NCBI GenBank assembly: GCA_005887895.1
Contig: VBPC01000292.1
Location: 1 to 37,233, forward strand
Direction of reading: 5' to 3'
DNA length: 37,233 bases
DNA from: Candidatus Rokuibacteriota bacterium
GTDB taxonomy: Bacteria; Methylomirabilota; Methylomirabilia; Rokubacteriales; CSP1-6
The translations under genes were made by a program, and so were the position numbers. Below, piece by piece: positions 7,747 to 19,301 of this stretch. Within the stretch, counting starts at the first letter, position 1, and each line of letters opens with the position of its first letter. The notes below the pieces were generated by a model. The model did no database searches. It worked only from the letters and a program-made list of their open reading frames with translations, and had not been told where the DNA came from.

Positions 7747-9032
7747 CTCGCTCGCGCCTCCCCCAGCGCCCGGCGGGCGATGTCGGTCCGGTAGTGCATG
7801 CCCTCGAAGTGGATCCGCTTGACGCCGGCGTAGGCGCGGTCGACGGCGATGGCGAGATCATCGCCCACCGCCGTCACGCCCAGGACGCGACCCCCAGCCG
7901 TGACCAGCCGCCCCTCGTGTCGGCCGGTGCCCGCGTGGAAGACGTGAACGCCCGGGACCGCCTCGGCCTCCAGCAGGCCGGTGATGTCGACGCCGGTGGT
8001 ATAGCGCCCGGGATAGCCGCCGGAGGCGAGCGCCACGCACACCGCCGCCCGCCCCGTCACCGTCCATGGCGTCGAGGCCGGCAGGCGGTCGCCGCGCGCG
8101 ACCGCAGCGAGCAGGGGCACGAGGTCGTCCGCCATCCGCGCCATGATCACCTGGCACTCGGGATCGCCGAAGCGACAGTTGAACTCGACGACCTTGGGGC
8201 CTTCTTTCGTGAGCATGAGACCGGCGTAGAGCACGCCCTGGTACGCGGCGCCCTCGGCGGCCAGCGCGACCAGCGTGGGCTCGACGATCTCGCGCATGAC
8301 GCGCGCCTGCATTGCCGCGTCGAGCGCACGGACCGGCGTGTAGGCGCCCATGCCGCCGGTGTTGGGACCGCGATCGTCGTCGAAAACCGTCTTGTGATCC
8401 TGGGCGGCCGCGAGCGGCACGACGGAGACGCCGCTGGACAGCGCGAAGAACGAGGCTTCTTCGCCGTGCATGAACTCTTCGATCACGATGCTCGCCCCGG
8501 CGCTGCCGAATTCCCGCCGCTCGAGGCACTGCGCGATGGCGGCGTCCGCCTCGGCCAGCGTGGCGCAGACGATGGCGCCCTTGCCGGCCGCCAGTCCGTC
8601 GGTCTTCACCACGCACGGCGCGCCGAGCTCGCGGCAGAAGCGCCGCGCCGCCACCGGGTCGCCGAACGTCCGGAATCGCGCGGTGGGAATCCCGTGGCGG
8701 GCCATGAGGTCCTTGGCGAAGGCCTTGGAGCCCTCGATCGCCGCGGCGCGGGCGCCGGGGCCGAAGACCGCCAGCCCGCGCTCGCGCAGGCGATCGGCCA
8801 GGCCCGCCACCAGCGGCATCTCGGGCCCGACGACGACCAGGTCGACGTCGTGGCCGGTCGCGAAGCCGGCCAGCCCGTCGGCGTCGTCCAGCGTGAGATC
8901 GAGACATCGCGCATGCTTGGCGATCCCCGGGTTGCCCGGCGCCGCCCACAGATGCTCGACGAGCGGACTCTGGGCGATCTTCCAGGCGAGCGCGTGCTCG
9001 CGACCGCCGGAACCGACCAGGAGGATCCTCAT
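7743..9032 (-). CDS. purD: Phosphoribosylamine-glycine ligase
   Basis: Second step of purine synthesis: ATP-dependent joining of phosphoribosylamine and glycine to GAR. The 429-residue ATP-grasp protein is full length. It begins MRILLVGSGGREHALAW, has the VVGPEMPLVAGLAD motif, the central KTDGLAAGKGAIVC ATP-binding segment and the PurD signature RFGDPECQVIM. ATG 9032 overlaps the upstream TPR gene stop (ATGA). The same frame stays open far upstream to 10673, but that part is antisense-like composition in the other genes' territory and not PurD. No residues appear to be missing. Confidence 0.96.
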   Translation of the reverse strand: MRILLVGSGGREHALAWKIAQSPLVEHLWAAPGNPGIAKHARCLDLTLDDADGLAGFATGHDVDLVVVGPEMPLVAGLADRLRERGLAVFGPGARAAAIEGSKAFAKDLMARHGIPTARFRTFGDPVAARRFCRELGAPCVVKTDGLAAGKGAIVCATLAEADAAIAQCLERREFGSAGASIVIEEFMHGEEASFFALSSGVSVVPLAAAQDHKTVFDDDRGPNTGGMGAYTPVRALDAAMQARVMREIVEPTLVALAAEGAAYQGVLYAGLMLTKEGPKVVEFNCRFGDPECQVIMARMADDLVPLLAAVARGDRLPASTPWTVTGRAAVCVALASGGYPGRYTTGVDITGLLEAEAVPGVHVFHAGTGRHEGRLVTAGGRVLGVTAVGDDLAIAVDRAYAGVKRIHFEGMHYRTDIARRALGEARAR

Positions 9033-9931
9033 TCGGGCGGGCCGCCCGGCGGATCGAGCACTTCCAGATGGGCGCGGGCGATCCGCGCCCACGGGCTCCC
9101 GGAGTCGAGCTCGAGATAGCGCTGCCAGTGGGCGATCGCCTCGTCGGCGCGGCCGCCGCGGGCCAGGGCGCCGGCGAGATTGAAGTGGGCATCGGCGTAG
9201 TCGGGCGAGAGGTCGAGGGCCTGGCGATAGCAGCGCACGGCGTCGTCGAGATCGCCGCGGTCCTCGGCGAGCGAGCCGAGGTTGTAGACGGCCTCGCAGC
9301 AGGTCGCGTCCTGGTCGAGCGCGGACTCGTAGGCCTTGCCGGCCTCGTCCAGCCGCCCCATGCGATGCAGGAGCAGGCCCAGGTTGTTCCAGGCCGCCGC
9401 GTACGTCGGGTCGATGGCGACGACGCGCCGGTACGCCGCAATCGCGTCCTCCCACTGCGCCGGGTCGGCGTCCCACTCGCTGGCCCGCTCGAACCACGTC
9501 TCGGCCTGCTCGACGGGCGGGGCCAGCGGCCGCACGAGCCCGGTGACGAGCGTGGCGGCGGCCGCCTCCTCCAGGCTCGGCGTGTCGAGATCGAGCACGG
9601 TCTGGCCCGTGCGCGGATCGAACTTCACCCGATCGGACTGGGCCAGCAGCCGGCTGCCGTCGAGCACGAGCCGGATCTCGGCCAGCGGCTGCTCGAGCCC
9701 CGGGTTCGTGCGGCGCAGCGCGTCGAGCGCCTGGCGGATCTGGCGGACCGACGCGCCGGCGTCGAGCAGCGAGCCGGCCGCACGCAGCGCCAGGAGATCG
9801 CGGAAGGTGTAGCCGCTGTCGCCGCGCAGCAGGTCGAGCCGGCGCAGCTGCCCGATGCGTCGGGGCGTCAGCGTGAGGATGCGGGTCAGCTCCCGCATGC
9901 CGTAGATGCGCTCGGCCTGGCCGCCGCTCAT
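9029..9931 (-). CDS. MerR-type DNA-binding domain fused to TPR repeats
   Basis: A 300-residue protein with an unusual layout. Residues ~8-75 look like a MerR-family winged helix (IYGMRELTRILTLTPRRIGQ, then GYTFRDLLALRAAGSLL), continuing into the ASVRQIRQAL helix. A linker follows (~76-150), then about four tetratricopeptide repeats (~158-290) with the typical W-N-L-G / A-Y / Y-x-A spacing, for example AAWNNLGLLLHRMGRLDEA. I see no metal-binding Cys set. It is likely a transcription regulator whose TPR part binds a protein partner. It lies 18 nt after purH and overlaps purD by ATGA, so it is made with the purine enzymes; control of that operon is an inference only. Confidence 0.85.
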   Translation of the reverse strand: MSGGQAERIYGMRELTRILTLTPRRIGQLRRLDLLRGDSGYTFRDLLALRAAGSLLDAGASVRQIRQALDALRRTNPGLEQPLAEIRLVLDGSRLLAQSDRVKFDPRTGQTVLDLDTPSLEEAAAATLVTGLVRPLAPPVEQAETWFERASEWDADPAQWEDAIAAYRRVVAIDPTYAAAWNNLGLLLHRMGRLDEAGKAYESALDQDATCCEAVYNLGSLAEDRGDLDDAVRCYRQALDLSPDYADAHFNLAGALARGGRADEAIAHWQRYLELDSGSPWARIARAHLEVLDPPGGPPE

Positions 9932-9949
9932 CGTCGGGCGCTCGATCGA

Positions 9950-11602
9950 CTAGTGCCGGAAGTGGCGCAGACCGGTGAACACCATGGCGATCCCCTGCTC
10001 GTCGGCGGCGTCGATGACCTCGCCGTCGCGCAGCGAGCCCCCCGGCTGGATCACCGCCGTCACGCCGGCCCGGGCGACGACGTCGAAGCCGTCGCGGAAC
10101 GGGAAGAACGCGTCGGAGGCGCACACCGCGCCCTCGGTGGCCAGGCCCACCTCGCGTGCACGCATGACCGCGATGCGGGCGGAGTCGACGCGGTTCATCT
10201 GGCCGGCGCCGACCCCGACGACCTGCTCGGCCGTGGTGAGGACGATCGCGTTCGACTTGGCGTGCTTGGCGACGCGCCAGGCGAAGCGCAGCGCCGCCAT
10301 CTCCGACGGCGTCGGCGCGCGCTTCGTCACCGTCTTGAGCTGGGCGGGATCGAGGTCGGCGAGGTCGGTCGACTGGGCGAGCAGGCCGCCCAGCACGCTC
10401 CGGTACTCCGGCAGCCGGCCCGGCAGGCCGGCGCGCTCGCACGGCAGCTCGAACACGCGACACTTCTTCTTCGTGCGCCGCAGCTCGTCGAGCGCGTCGG
10501 GGGCGAAGGCGGGGGCGAACAGGATCTCGACGAAGATGCCGGCCAGCGCCTGCACGACCGCCATGTCGAGCATGCGATTGACGCCGACGATCCCACCGTA
10601 GATCGACACCGGGTCGCACGCCTTGGCGCGCGCCATCGCCTCCCCCACCGTCGGGCCCAGCGCGGTACCGCACGGATTGGTGTGCTTGATGACGACCGCC
10701 GCCGGCGCGTCGAACTCCAGCAGCAGGCCGAGCGCGGCCGAGAAGTCGAGCACGTTGTTGTAGCCGAGCTCGGGACCGTGCAGCTGCTTCATCGCCGCCA
10801 GCCCGACCGGCGGTGTCCCGACGACACGATAGAACGCCGCCGTCTGGTGCGGGTTCTCCCCGTAGCGGAGATTCACCTCCCGCTGGAGCTCCAGCGCCTG
10901 CTGTGCCGGATACTCCTCAGCAGAATCCTTCGCATCGGTGTCAGCCGGACCGATCGAGCCCCTGGCTCGATCGAGGCGCGACGAGGGGGGTGGGGGGGAA
11001 AGCCGGAGGGGTCCCCCCACCTTCATCAAATAAGCGTTGATGGCCTCGTCATAACGCGCCGTGCGAGCGAACGCCTCACGCGCCAGGCGGAAGCGGGTGG
11101 CGTCGCTGAGCTCGCCCCCGCTCGCCGTCAGCTCGTCGAGGACCGCGCGGTACTGGCCGGCGTCGGTCACGACACCGACGCTGCCGTGGTTCTTGGCGGC
11201 GGCGCGGATCATCGTCGGCCCGCCGACGTCGATCTGCTCGATCGCCTCGGCCAGGGTCACCCCGGGCTTGGCCACCGTCGCCTCGAACGGATAGAGCGCC
11301 ACGACGACCAGGTCGATCGGCGGAATGCCGTGGCGCGCGAGGGCCTCGAGGTGGGCGGGGACGTCGCGACGGGCCAGGATGCCGCCGTGGACCTTCGGGT
11401 GCAGCGTCTTCACCCGGCCGTCGAGCATCTCAGGAAACCCGGTGACGTCGGCCACGTCGCGCACGGCCAGCCCCGAGTCGCGCAGGAGCTTCGCGGTGCC
11501 GCCGGTCGAGAGGAGCTCGATCCCCAGCCGGCTCAGCTCGCGGGCGAAATCGACGACGCCCGTCTTGTCGTGGACCGACACCAGCGCGCGACGCACCTTC
11601 AT
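9950..11602 (-). CDS. purH: Bifunctional AICAR transformylase/IMP cyclohydrolase with inserted linker
   Basis: The last two steps to IMP. The N-terminal IMP cyclohydrolase/MGS-like domain (~1-190) begins VRRALVSVHDKTG; the C-terminal AICAR transformylase domain has LRYGENPHQ, VVIKHTNPCGTALG and IQPGGSLRDGEV. At 550 residues it exceeds the usual ~510-530. The excess is a Pro/Arg/Asp-rich stretch at residues ~193-228, precisely between the domains, encoded by a GC-rich palindrome-bearing sequence (10917-11025). ATG 11602 overlaps the purN stop (ATGA). The open frame continues further upstream to 11965 but that is purN shadow. Catalytic motifs look intact. Confidence 0.95.
   Translation of the reverse strand: MKVRRALVSVHDKTGVVDFARELSRLGIELLSTGGTAKLLRDSGLAVRDVADVTGFPEMLDGRVKTLHPKVHGGILARRDVPAHLEALARHGIPPIDLVVVALYPFEATVAKPGVTLAEAIEQIDVGGPTMIRAAAKNHGSVGVVTDAGQYRAVLDELTASGGELSDATRFRLAREAFARTARYDEAINAYLMKVGGPLRLSPPPPSSRLDRARGSIGPADTDAKDSAEEYPAQQALELQREVNLRYGENPHQTAAFYRVVGTPPVGLAAMKQLHGPELGYNNVLDFSAALGLLLEFDAPAAVVIKHTNPCGTALGPTVGEAMARAKACDPVSIYGGIVGVNRMLDMAVVQALAGIFVEILFAPAFAPDALDELRRTKKKCRVFELPCERAGLPGRLPEYRSVLGGLLAQSTDLADLDPAQLKTVTKRAPTPSEMAALRFAWRVAKHAKSNAIVLTTAEQVVGVGAGQMNRVDSARIAVMRAREVGLATEGAVCASDAFFPFRDGFDVVARAGVTAVIQPGGSLRDGEVIDAADEQGIAMVFTGLRHFRH
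10917..11025 (-). repeat. Palindrome-bearing insertion inside purH
   Basis: Contains a perfect 10-bp inverted repeat, CGATCGAGCC (10951-10960) and GGCTCGATCG (10964-10973), with a 3-nt loop. C- and G-runs are found at ~10985-11018. It encodes ~36 residues absent from usual PurH proteins and keeps the frame. Exact borders are estimated from where family similarity stops and resumes. Confidence 0.55.
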
Positions 11603-12219
11603 CGTCGGGCCTCCGCGTTCACGATGACCTGCCTTCCCACGATCCGCAAGCGCCCCTCGGCGAACAGGCGGATCGCCTCGGGATAGATGCGATGCTCCTC
11701 GGCCAGGATACGGGCCGACAGCGTCTCCTCGGTGTCGTCGGGCGCCACCGGCACCGCCGCCTGCATCACGATCGGCCCGCTGTCCACAGCCTCGTCGGCG
11801 AAGTGCACGGTGGCGCCGGCGACCTTCACGCCGTGCTCGAGGGCCTGGCGCTGGGCGTGCAGGCCGGGAAACGCGGGCAGGAGCGACGGATGGATGTTGA
11901 GGCTTCGGCCGGCGAAGGCCCGGATGTAGACCGGCGACAGGATCCGCATGTAGCCGGCCTGGCACACGAGGCCGACCTGACGGGCCTGGAGCTCACGCAC
12001 GAGCGCCAGGTCGAAGGCCTCGCGATCGGTGAAGTCCTTGGGGTTGATCCACAGCGCCTCTACGCCGGCCGCCCGCGCGCGCTCGAGGGCCAGCGCCCGC
12101 TCGCGGTCGGAGATCACGACGACGACCCTGGCCGGAAACTCCGGCCGCGCGCAGGCGTCGAGGATCGCCTGGAGGTTCGAGCCGCGGCCGGAGGCGAGGA
12201 CGCCGACGGCGAGCGTCAC
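11599..12219 (-). CDS. purN: Phosphoribosylglycinamide formyltransferase (10-formyl-THF dependent)
   Basis: Transfers a formyl group from 10-formyl-THF to GAR. 206 residues from GTG 12219. Motifs are complete: GVLASGRGSNLQAI at the N-terminus for phosphate binding, NIHPSLLPAFPG with the catalytic Asn and His, and the Asp in HFADEAVDSGPIVMQ. The GTG overlaps the upstream ndh-like stop by GTGA and the stop overlaps purH ATG, so it is coupled at both ends. The open frame upstream to 13149 belongs to the neighbouring gene's territory and does not look like protein of this family. Confidence 0.96.
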   Translation of the reverse strand: MTLAVGVLASGRGSNLQAILDACARPEFPARVVVVISDRERALALERARAAGVEALWINPKDFTDREAFDLALVRELQARQVGLVCQAGYMRILSPVYIRAFAGRSLNIHPSLLPAFPGLHAQRQALEHGVKVAGATVHFADEAVDSGPIVMQAAVPVAPDDTEETLSARILAEEHRIYPEAIRLFAEGRLRIVGRQVIVNAEARR

Positions 12220-13508
12220 GCGGCGTCCCGCTGACGCGGCGCGGGGACGTGCATGCAGACGGGACAGCGCGGAGGCTGGCGCATGATCGCCGAGTCGCGC
12301 GGGAACCAGCGGACCAGGCCCCAGTCGAGCGCGACCTGGACCTGCTTGCGGAATCCAACCAGCTTGTAGAGGTGCAGGGCGTTCCAGAACAGCCACGCCG
12401 GGTAGCCGGAGAACCGGAGCCCCATCACCTCGACGACCGCGTGCTTCTCGCCCAGCGAGACCAGCATTCCCCGCGGGGCGAACTCGATCGGCCGCAGCGG
12501 GCGGCCGGCCAGCTCCGCGACGATGTTCTCGGCGGCCAGCCGCGCGTGGGCGAGCGCGGCGGGAATGATCGGGATCGAGGCCTCGGGCCGGCCTTCGATC
12601 GTGACCGCATCGCCCACGCCGTAGACCTCGGGATGGCCGGGCAGCTGCAGGCGGGCATCCACCACGACCCGGCCGAGGCGGTCGCGCTCGGCCGCCAGCC
12701 CGGCCAGCGTCGGATGACCCTTGACGCCGGCCGCCCACACCGTGAGCCCGACCGCAATGTGCTCCGTCCCGACGTCGACCAGGCCGGGTTCGACCCGCGT
12801 GACTCGCGCCCCCGTGCGGATCTCGATGCCCTCGTGCCAGAGGCGGCGGCGCGCGCGCTCGGCGAGCGTGGGATGGACGCCGCGCAGGATCTCCTGCCCC
12901 GCCTCCAGCAGCAGCAGCCGGTAGTCGCCGGGCTCGATCCCGCGATAGCGCGTCACGATGTACGACGTGAAGAAGTCCTGCAGCTCGGCGATCAGCTCGA
13001 CGCCGGTGTAGCCGCCGCCGACGACGCACACCGTGAGCATCCGCCGGCGCACGGCGGCGTCCGGCTCGTGGTCGGCGTGCTCGGCGAGATCGATCAGGTG
13101 ATCGCGCAGGAGGATCGCGTCCTCCAGCTCCTTGTAGTTCAGCGCGCACGTCTCGACGCCCGGGATCCCGAAGGTCGGCGTGACACCGCCGAGCGCGATG
13201 ACGAGACGGTCGTAGTCGACCACGCCCTCGGCCAGGTGGACCCGCCGTGCGTCGAGGTCGATGCGCTCGACGCGATCGCGCCGGAAGCGGAACCGCCGGC
13301 GCCCCCGGATATCGCGGATCGGCTGCACGATGTGCCGGGGCTCGACGAGCGAGGAGGCCACCTGCGGCAGCAGTGGCGTGAACAACAGGTAGTTCTTGTC
13401 ACTGACCAGGAGGATCTGGACGTCGGGACGGTCGCCCAGCCGCCGCTCGAGGACGCGGATCGCCTCCATGCCGCCGAAGCCGCCGCCGAGCACGACGATG
13501 CGCGTCAC
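12216..13508 (-). CDS. Type II NADH dehydrogenase-like FAD oxidoreductase
   Basis: A 430-residue two-dinucleotide-binding flavoprotein. The FAD site is IVVLGGGFGGMEAIRVLE (residues ~3-20); the NAD(P)H site is VCVVGGGYTGVELIAEL (~160-176); the second FAD motif is VYGVGDAV (~300). This matches Ndh-type quinone reductases and related ferredoxin or rubredoxin reductases. There is a C-terminal amphipathic part (GYPAWLFWNALHLYKLVGF) typical of membrane-attached NDH-2, then a CPVC pair near the end whose use is unknown. GTG 13508 overlaps purM stop (GTGA) and its own stop overlaps purN, so it is embedded in the purine operon. Its link to purine synthesis is unclear. Confidence 0.88.
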   Translation of the reverse strand: MTRIVVLGGGFGGMEAIRVLERRLGDRPDVQILLVSDKNYLLFTPLLPQVASSLVEPRHIVQPIRDIRGRRRFRFRRDRVERIDLDARRVHLAEGVVDYDRLVIALGGVTPTFGIPGVETCALNYKELEDAILLRDHLIDLAEHADHEPDAAVRRRMLTVCVVGGGYTGVELIAELQDFFTSYIVTRYRGIEPGDYRLLLLEAGQEILRGVHPTLAERARRRLWHEGIEIRTGARVTRVEPGLVDVGTEHIAVGLTVWAAGVKGHPTLAGLAAERDRLGRVVVDARLQLPGHPEVYGVGDAVTIEGRPEASIPIIPAALAHARLAAENIVAELAGRPLRPIEFAPRGMLVSLGEKHAVVEVMGLRFSGYPAWLFWNALHLYKLVGFRKQVQVALDWGLVRWFPRDSAIMRQPPRCPVCMHVPAPRQRDAA

Positions 13509-14611
13509 ACCAGCTCCACGCCGCGCGGGCCCGCCACGATCTCCCCGATCTCGAACACCGTCTCGCCGGCCGCCGCCAGCGCGGCGCGGGTGGCCGGCAG
13601 CTCGTCGGGGGGGAGGACGAGGAGGTAGCCGATGCCCATGTTGAACGTGCGAAACATCTCGGCCTCGTCGACGCGGCCGGCCACGCGCAGGGTCTCGAAG
13701 ACCGGCGGCACCGTCCACGCGCGACGCCGCACCAGCGCCCGGCAGCCATCCGGCAGCACCCGGGGCAGATTGCCGGTGATCCCGCCACCCGTCACGTGGG
13801 CCATCGCGTGCACGCTCCCGCGGATCGGCAAGACCGCCCGGACGTAGATGCGCGTCGGCTCCAGGAGCTCGTCGGCGACGGCGCGACCGGTGCCCGGGAA
13901 GACGGCGGCGACGTCGAGCTCGAGGACGTCGAAGACGATCCGGCGGGCGAGGCTGTAGCCGTTGGAGTGAAGCCCGGACGACGCCAGGCCCAGCACGACG
14001 TCGCCCGGCTTCACGCCGGCGCCGTCGACGATGCGCGCGCGCTCCACGATGCCAACCGCGAAGCCGGCGAGGTCGTACTCGCCCGGCGCGTAGAGGTCGG
14101 GCAGCTCGGCCGTCTCGCCGCCGATGAGCGCACAGCCGGCCTGGCGGCAGCCGGCGGCGACGCCGGCCACCAGCGCCTCGATCAAGGACGGCTCCAGGCG
14201 TGACGTGCCGATGTAGTCCAGGAAGTAGAGCGGCTCGGCGCCGTGGACGAGGAGGTCGTTGACGCCCATGGCGACCAGGTCGATGCCGACCGTGTCGTGT
14301 CGCCCGGCGACGAAGGCGACCTTCAGCTTGCTGCCGACGCCGTCGGTGGAGGACACGAGCACGGGCTCGGCGTAGCCGGATGGCACCCGGACGAAGCCGG
14401 CGAACGCCCCGATGCCGCCCAGCACCTCCGGACGGAAGGTCGCGCGGGCGAGGGGCGCGATGCGACGCACCGCCTCGTCGCCGGCCGCGATGTCCACGCC
14501 GGCCGCGCGATACGTTTCGGAGGGGGCCTGCGTTACGGCCCCCTCCGAAACCTCCCCCAGAACAGGATTGCGCCGGCGAAGCCGGCGCTCGGACGACCCG
14601 GGGTTCACCAC
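13505..14611 (-). CDS. purM: AIR synthetase (FGAM cyclo-ligase) with element-derived N-terminus
   Basis: ATP-dependent closure of the imidazole ring to AIR. Family similarity begins at SETYRAAGVDI (~residue 32) and covers the rest: SSTDGVGSK, GIDLVAMGVNDLL, GGETAELP, GLASSGLHSNGYSL, HVTGGGITGNL. The first ~31 residues are not family-like; they are encoded by a GC-rich element with a 15-bp hairpin (14514-14591). No ATG, GTG or TTG occurs in frame between GTG 14608 and the conserved part, so a start at 14611 or 14608 is forced and the element must be translated, unless a non-standard codon is used. It begins 4 nt after the purF stop and ends overlapping the ndh-like gene. Confidence 0.94.
   Translation of the reverse strand: MVNPGSSERRLRRRNPVLGEVSEGAVTQAPSETYRAAGVDIAAGDEAVRRIAPLARATFRPEVLGGIGAFAGFVRVPSGYAEPVLVSSTDGVGSKLKVAFVAGRHDTVGIDLVAMGVNDLLVHGAEPLYFLDYIGTSRLEPSLIEALVAGVAAGCRQAGCALIGGETAELPDLYAPGEYDLAGFAVGIVERARIVDGAGVKPGDVVLGLASSGLHSNGYSLARRIVFDVLELDVAAVFPGTGRAVADELLEPTRIYVRAVLPIRGSVHAMAHVTGGGITGNLPRVLPDGCRALVRRRAWTVPPVFETLRVAGRVDEAEMFRTFNMGIGYLLVLPPDELPATRAALAAAGETVFEIGEIVAGPRGVELV
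14514..14591 (-). repeat. Dispersed GC-rich element, copy B, with 15-bp hairpin
   Basis: The 14553-14591 part matches the element at 882-920. Next to it is a perfect inverted repeat: GTTTCGGAGGGGGCC (14514-14528), loop TGCGTTAC, and its complement (14537-14551). The whole unit is in frame at the purM 5' end and its distal arm encodes the first conserved PurM residues. Confidence 0.65.
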
Positions 14612-14615
14612 CGGC

Positions 14616-18246
<3,631 letters not shown>

Positions 18247-18254
18247 CAAACCCC

Positions 18255-18968
18255 TTACCGCTTGAGGAAGGCGCCATCCTCGACCAGGCTGCCGAGGAGC
18301 GAGTGGAAGATCTGCAGCCCATCGGTGCCGCCCATGGCCGACTCCGCCGCCCGTTCGGGATGCGGCATGAGGCCGAGCACGGTGCCATCCTCGTTGACGA
18401 TGCCCGCGATGTTCTCCACCGAGCCGTTCGGATTGGCGGCCCGCGTCACCTCGCCGGCCGCCGTCGCGTAGCGGAAGACGACCTGCTTGTGCGCGCGCAG
18501 CGTGCGCAGCGTCTCGGGATCGGCGTGGTACTTGCCCTCGCCGTGCGAGATCGGCATCGTGAGCACCTGTCCGGGCCGCAGCGCCCGGGTGAAGGGCGTC
18601 TCGGCGTTCTCGACCAGCAGGTGCGTGGACTGGCAGCGGTACTGCAGGCACTCGTTGCGCATCAACGCGCCGGGCAAGAGACCCGCCTCGCAGAGGATCT
18701 GGAAACCGTTGCAGGAGCCGAGCACGACGCCGCCGCCGGCCACGAACTCCGGCAGGGCCTCGACCACCGGCGAGCGGCCGGCCACGGCGCCGGCCCGCAG
18801 ATAGTCGCCGTAGGAGAAGCCGCCGGGGAGGACGACGCAGTCGAGGTCGGCAAGGTTGCGCTCCCGGTGCCACACGTACTTGACCGGCTGCCGGATCACT
18901 TCCGAGATGACGTAATGGAAGTCGCAGTCGCTCCACGTGCCCGGAAACACGACGACGCCGAATCTCAT
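18255..18968 (-). CDS. purQ: FGAM synthase, glutaminase subunit
   Basis: Class I glutamine amidotransferase that feeds ammonia to PurL. 237 residues from ATG 18968. Starts [31 protein letters not shown] precedes the nucleophile Cys in [11 protein letters not shown], and the catalytic His/Glu are in GLMPHPERA. All three catalytic residues are present. A 57-nt gap with no obvious hairpin separates it from purS upstream. Confidence 0.96.
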   Translation of the reverse strand: MRFGVVVFPGTWSDCDFHYVISEVIRQPVKYVWHRERNLADLDCVVLPGGFSYGDYLRAGAVAGRSPVVEALPEFVAGGGVVLGSCNGFQILCEAGLLPGALMRNECLQYRCQSTHLLVENAETPFTRALRPGQVLTMPISHGEGKYHADPETLRTLRAHKQVVFRYATAAGEVTRAANPNGSVENIAGIVNEDGTVLGLMPHPERAAESAMGGTDGLQIFHSLLGSLVEDGAFLKR

Positions 18969-19025
18969 GAAGTCGAGTCTCTCCTCTCCCGGTGCGGGGT
19001 TCGCGGCGCGAGACCGGATGCCATC

Positions 19026-19301
19026 TTACCGGACGGCTCCGGGCGGGGCAAGGCGCTCGGCCGCCTCCGCCTCGATCGTGTAGTCCTCGAGGATCGTGTT
19101 GGCGAGCAACCGCCGGCACATCTCGTCCACGCGCGCGCGGGCCCGCTCGGCCGACGGCGCGTCGACGTCGACCTCGACCAGCTTGCCGACGCGTAGCTCA
19201 CGCACGTCGTCGAAGCCGAGGCCGGCCAGCGCGCGCTGCACCGCGGCGCCCTGCACGTCGAGGATGCCGGGCTTGAGCCGGACGAGGACACGAACCCTCA
19301 T
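19026..19301 (-). CDS. purS: FGAM synthase subunit PurS
   Basis: Small dimeric subunit that bridges PurQ and PurL. 91 residues: [19 protein letters not shown] is the usual first strand/helix, then [19 protein letters not shown] and [11 protein letters not shown] near the end. The ATG at 19301 overlaps purB stop by ATGA. The last ~10 residues are a Pro/Ala tail. Presence of separate PurS, PurQ and PurL shows the Gram-positive/archaeal-type FGAM synthase rather than the single-chain form. Confidence 0.95.
   Translation of the reverse strand: MRVRVLVRLKPGILDVQGAAVQRALAGLGFDDVRELRVGKLVEVDVDAPSAERARARVDEMCRRLLANTILEDYTIEAEAAERLAPPGAVR

Noticed and set aside
7743..10673. A 976-codon open frame that looks like a PurD fusion
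   Set aside because: Only the last 429 codons are PurD. The rest overlaps the TPR gene and purH in another frame and has the Arg/Pro-rich composition of high-GC shadow frames.
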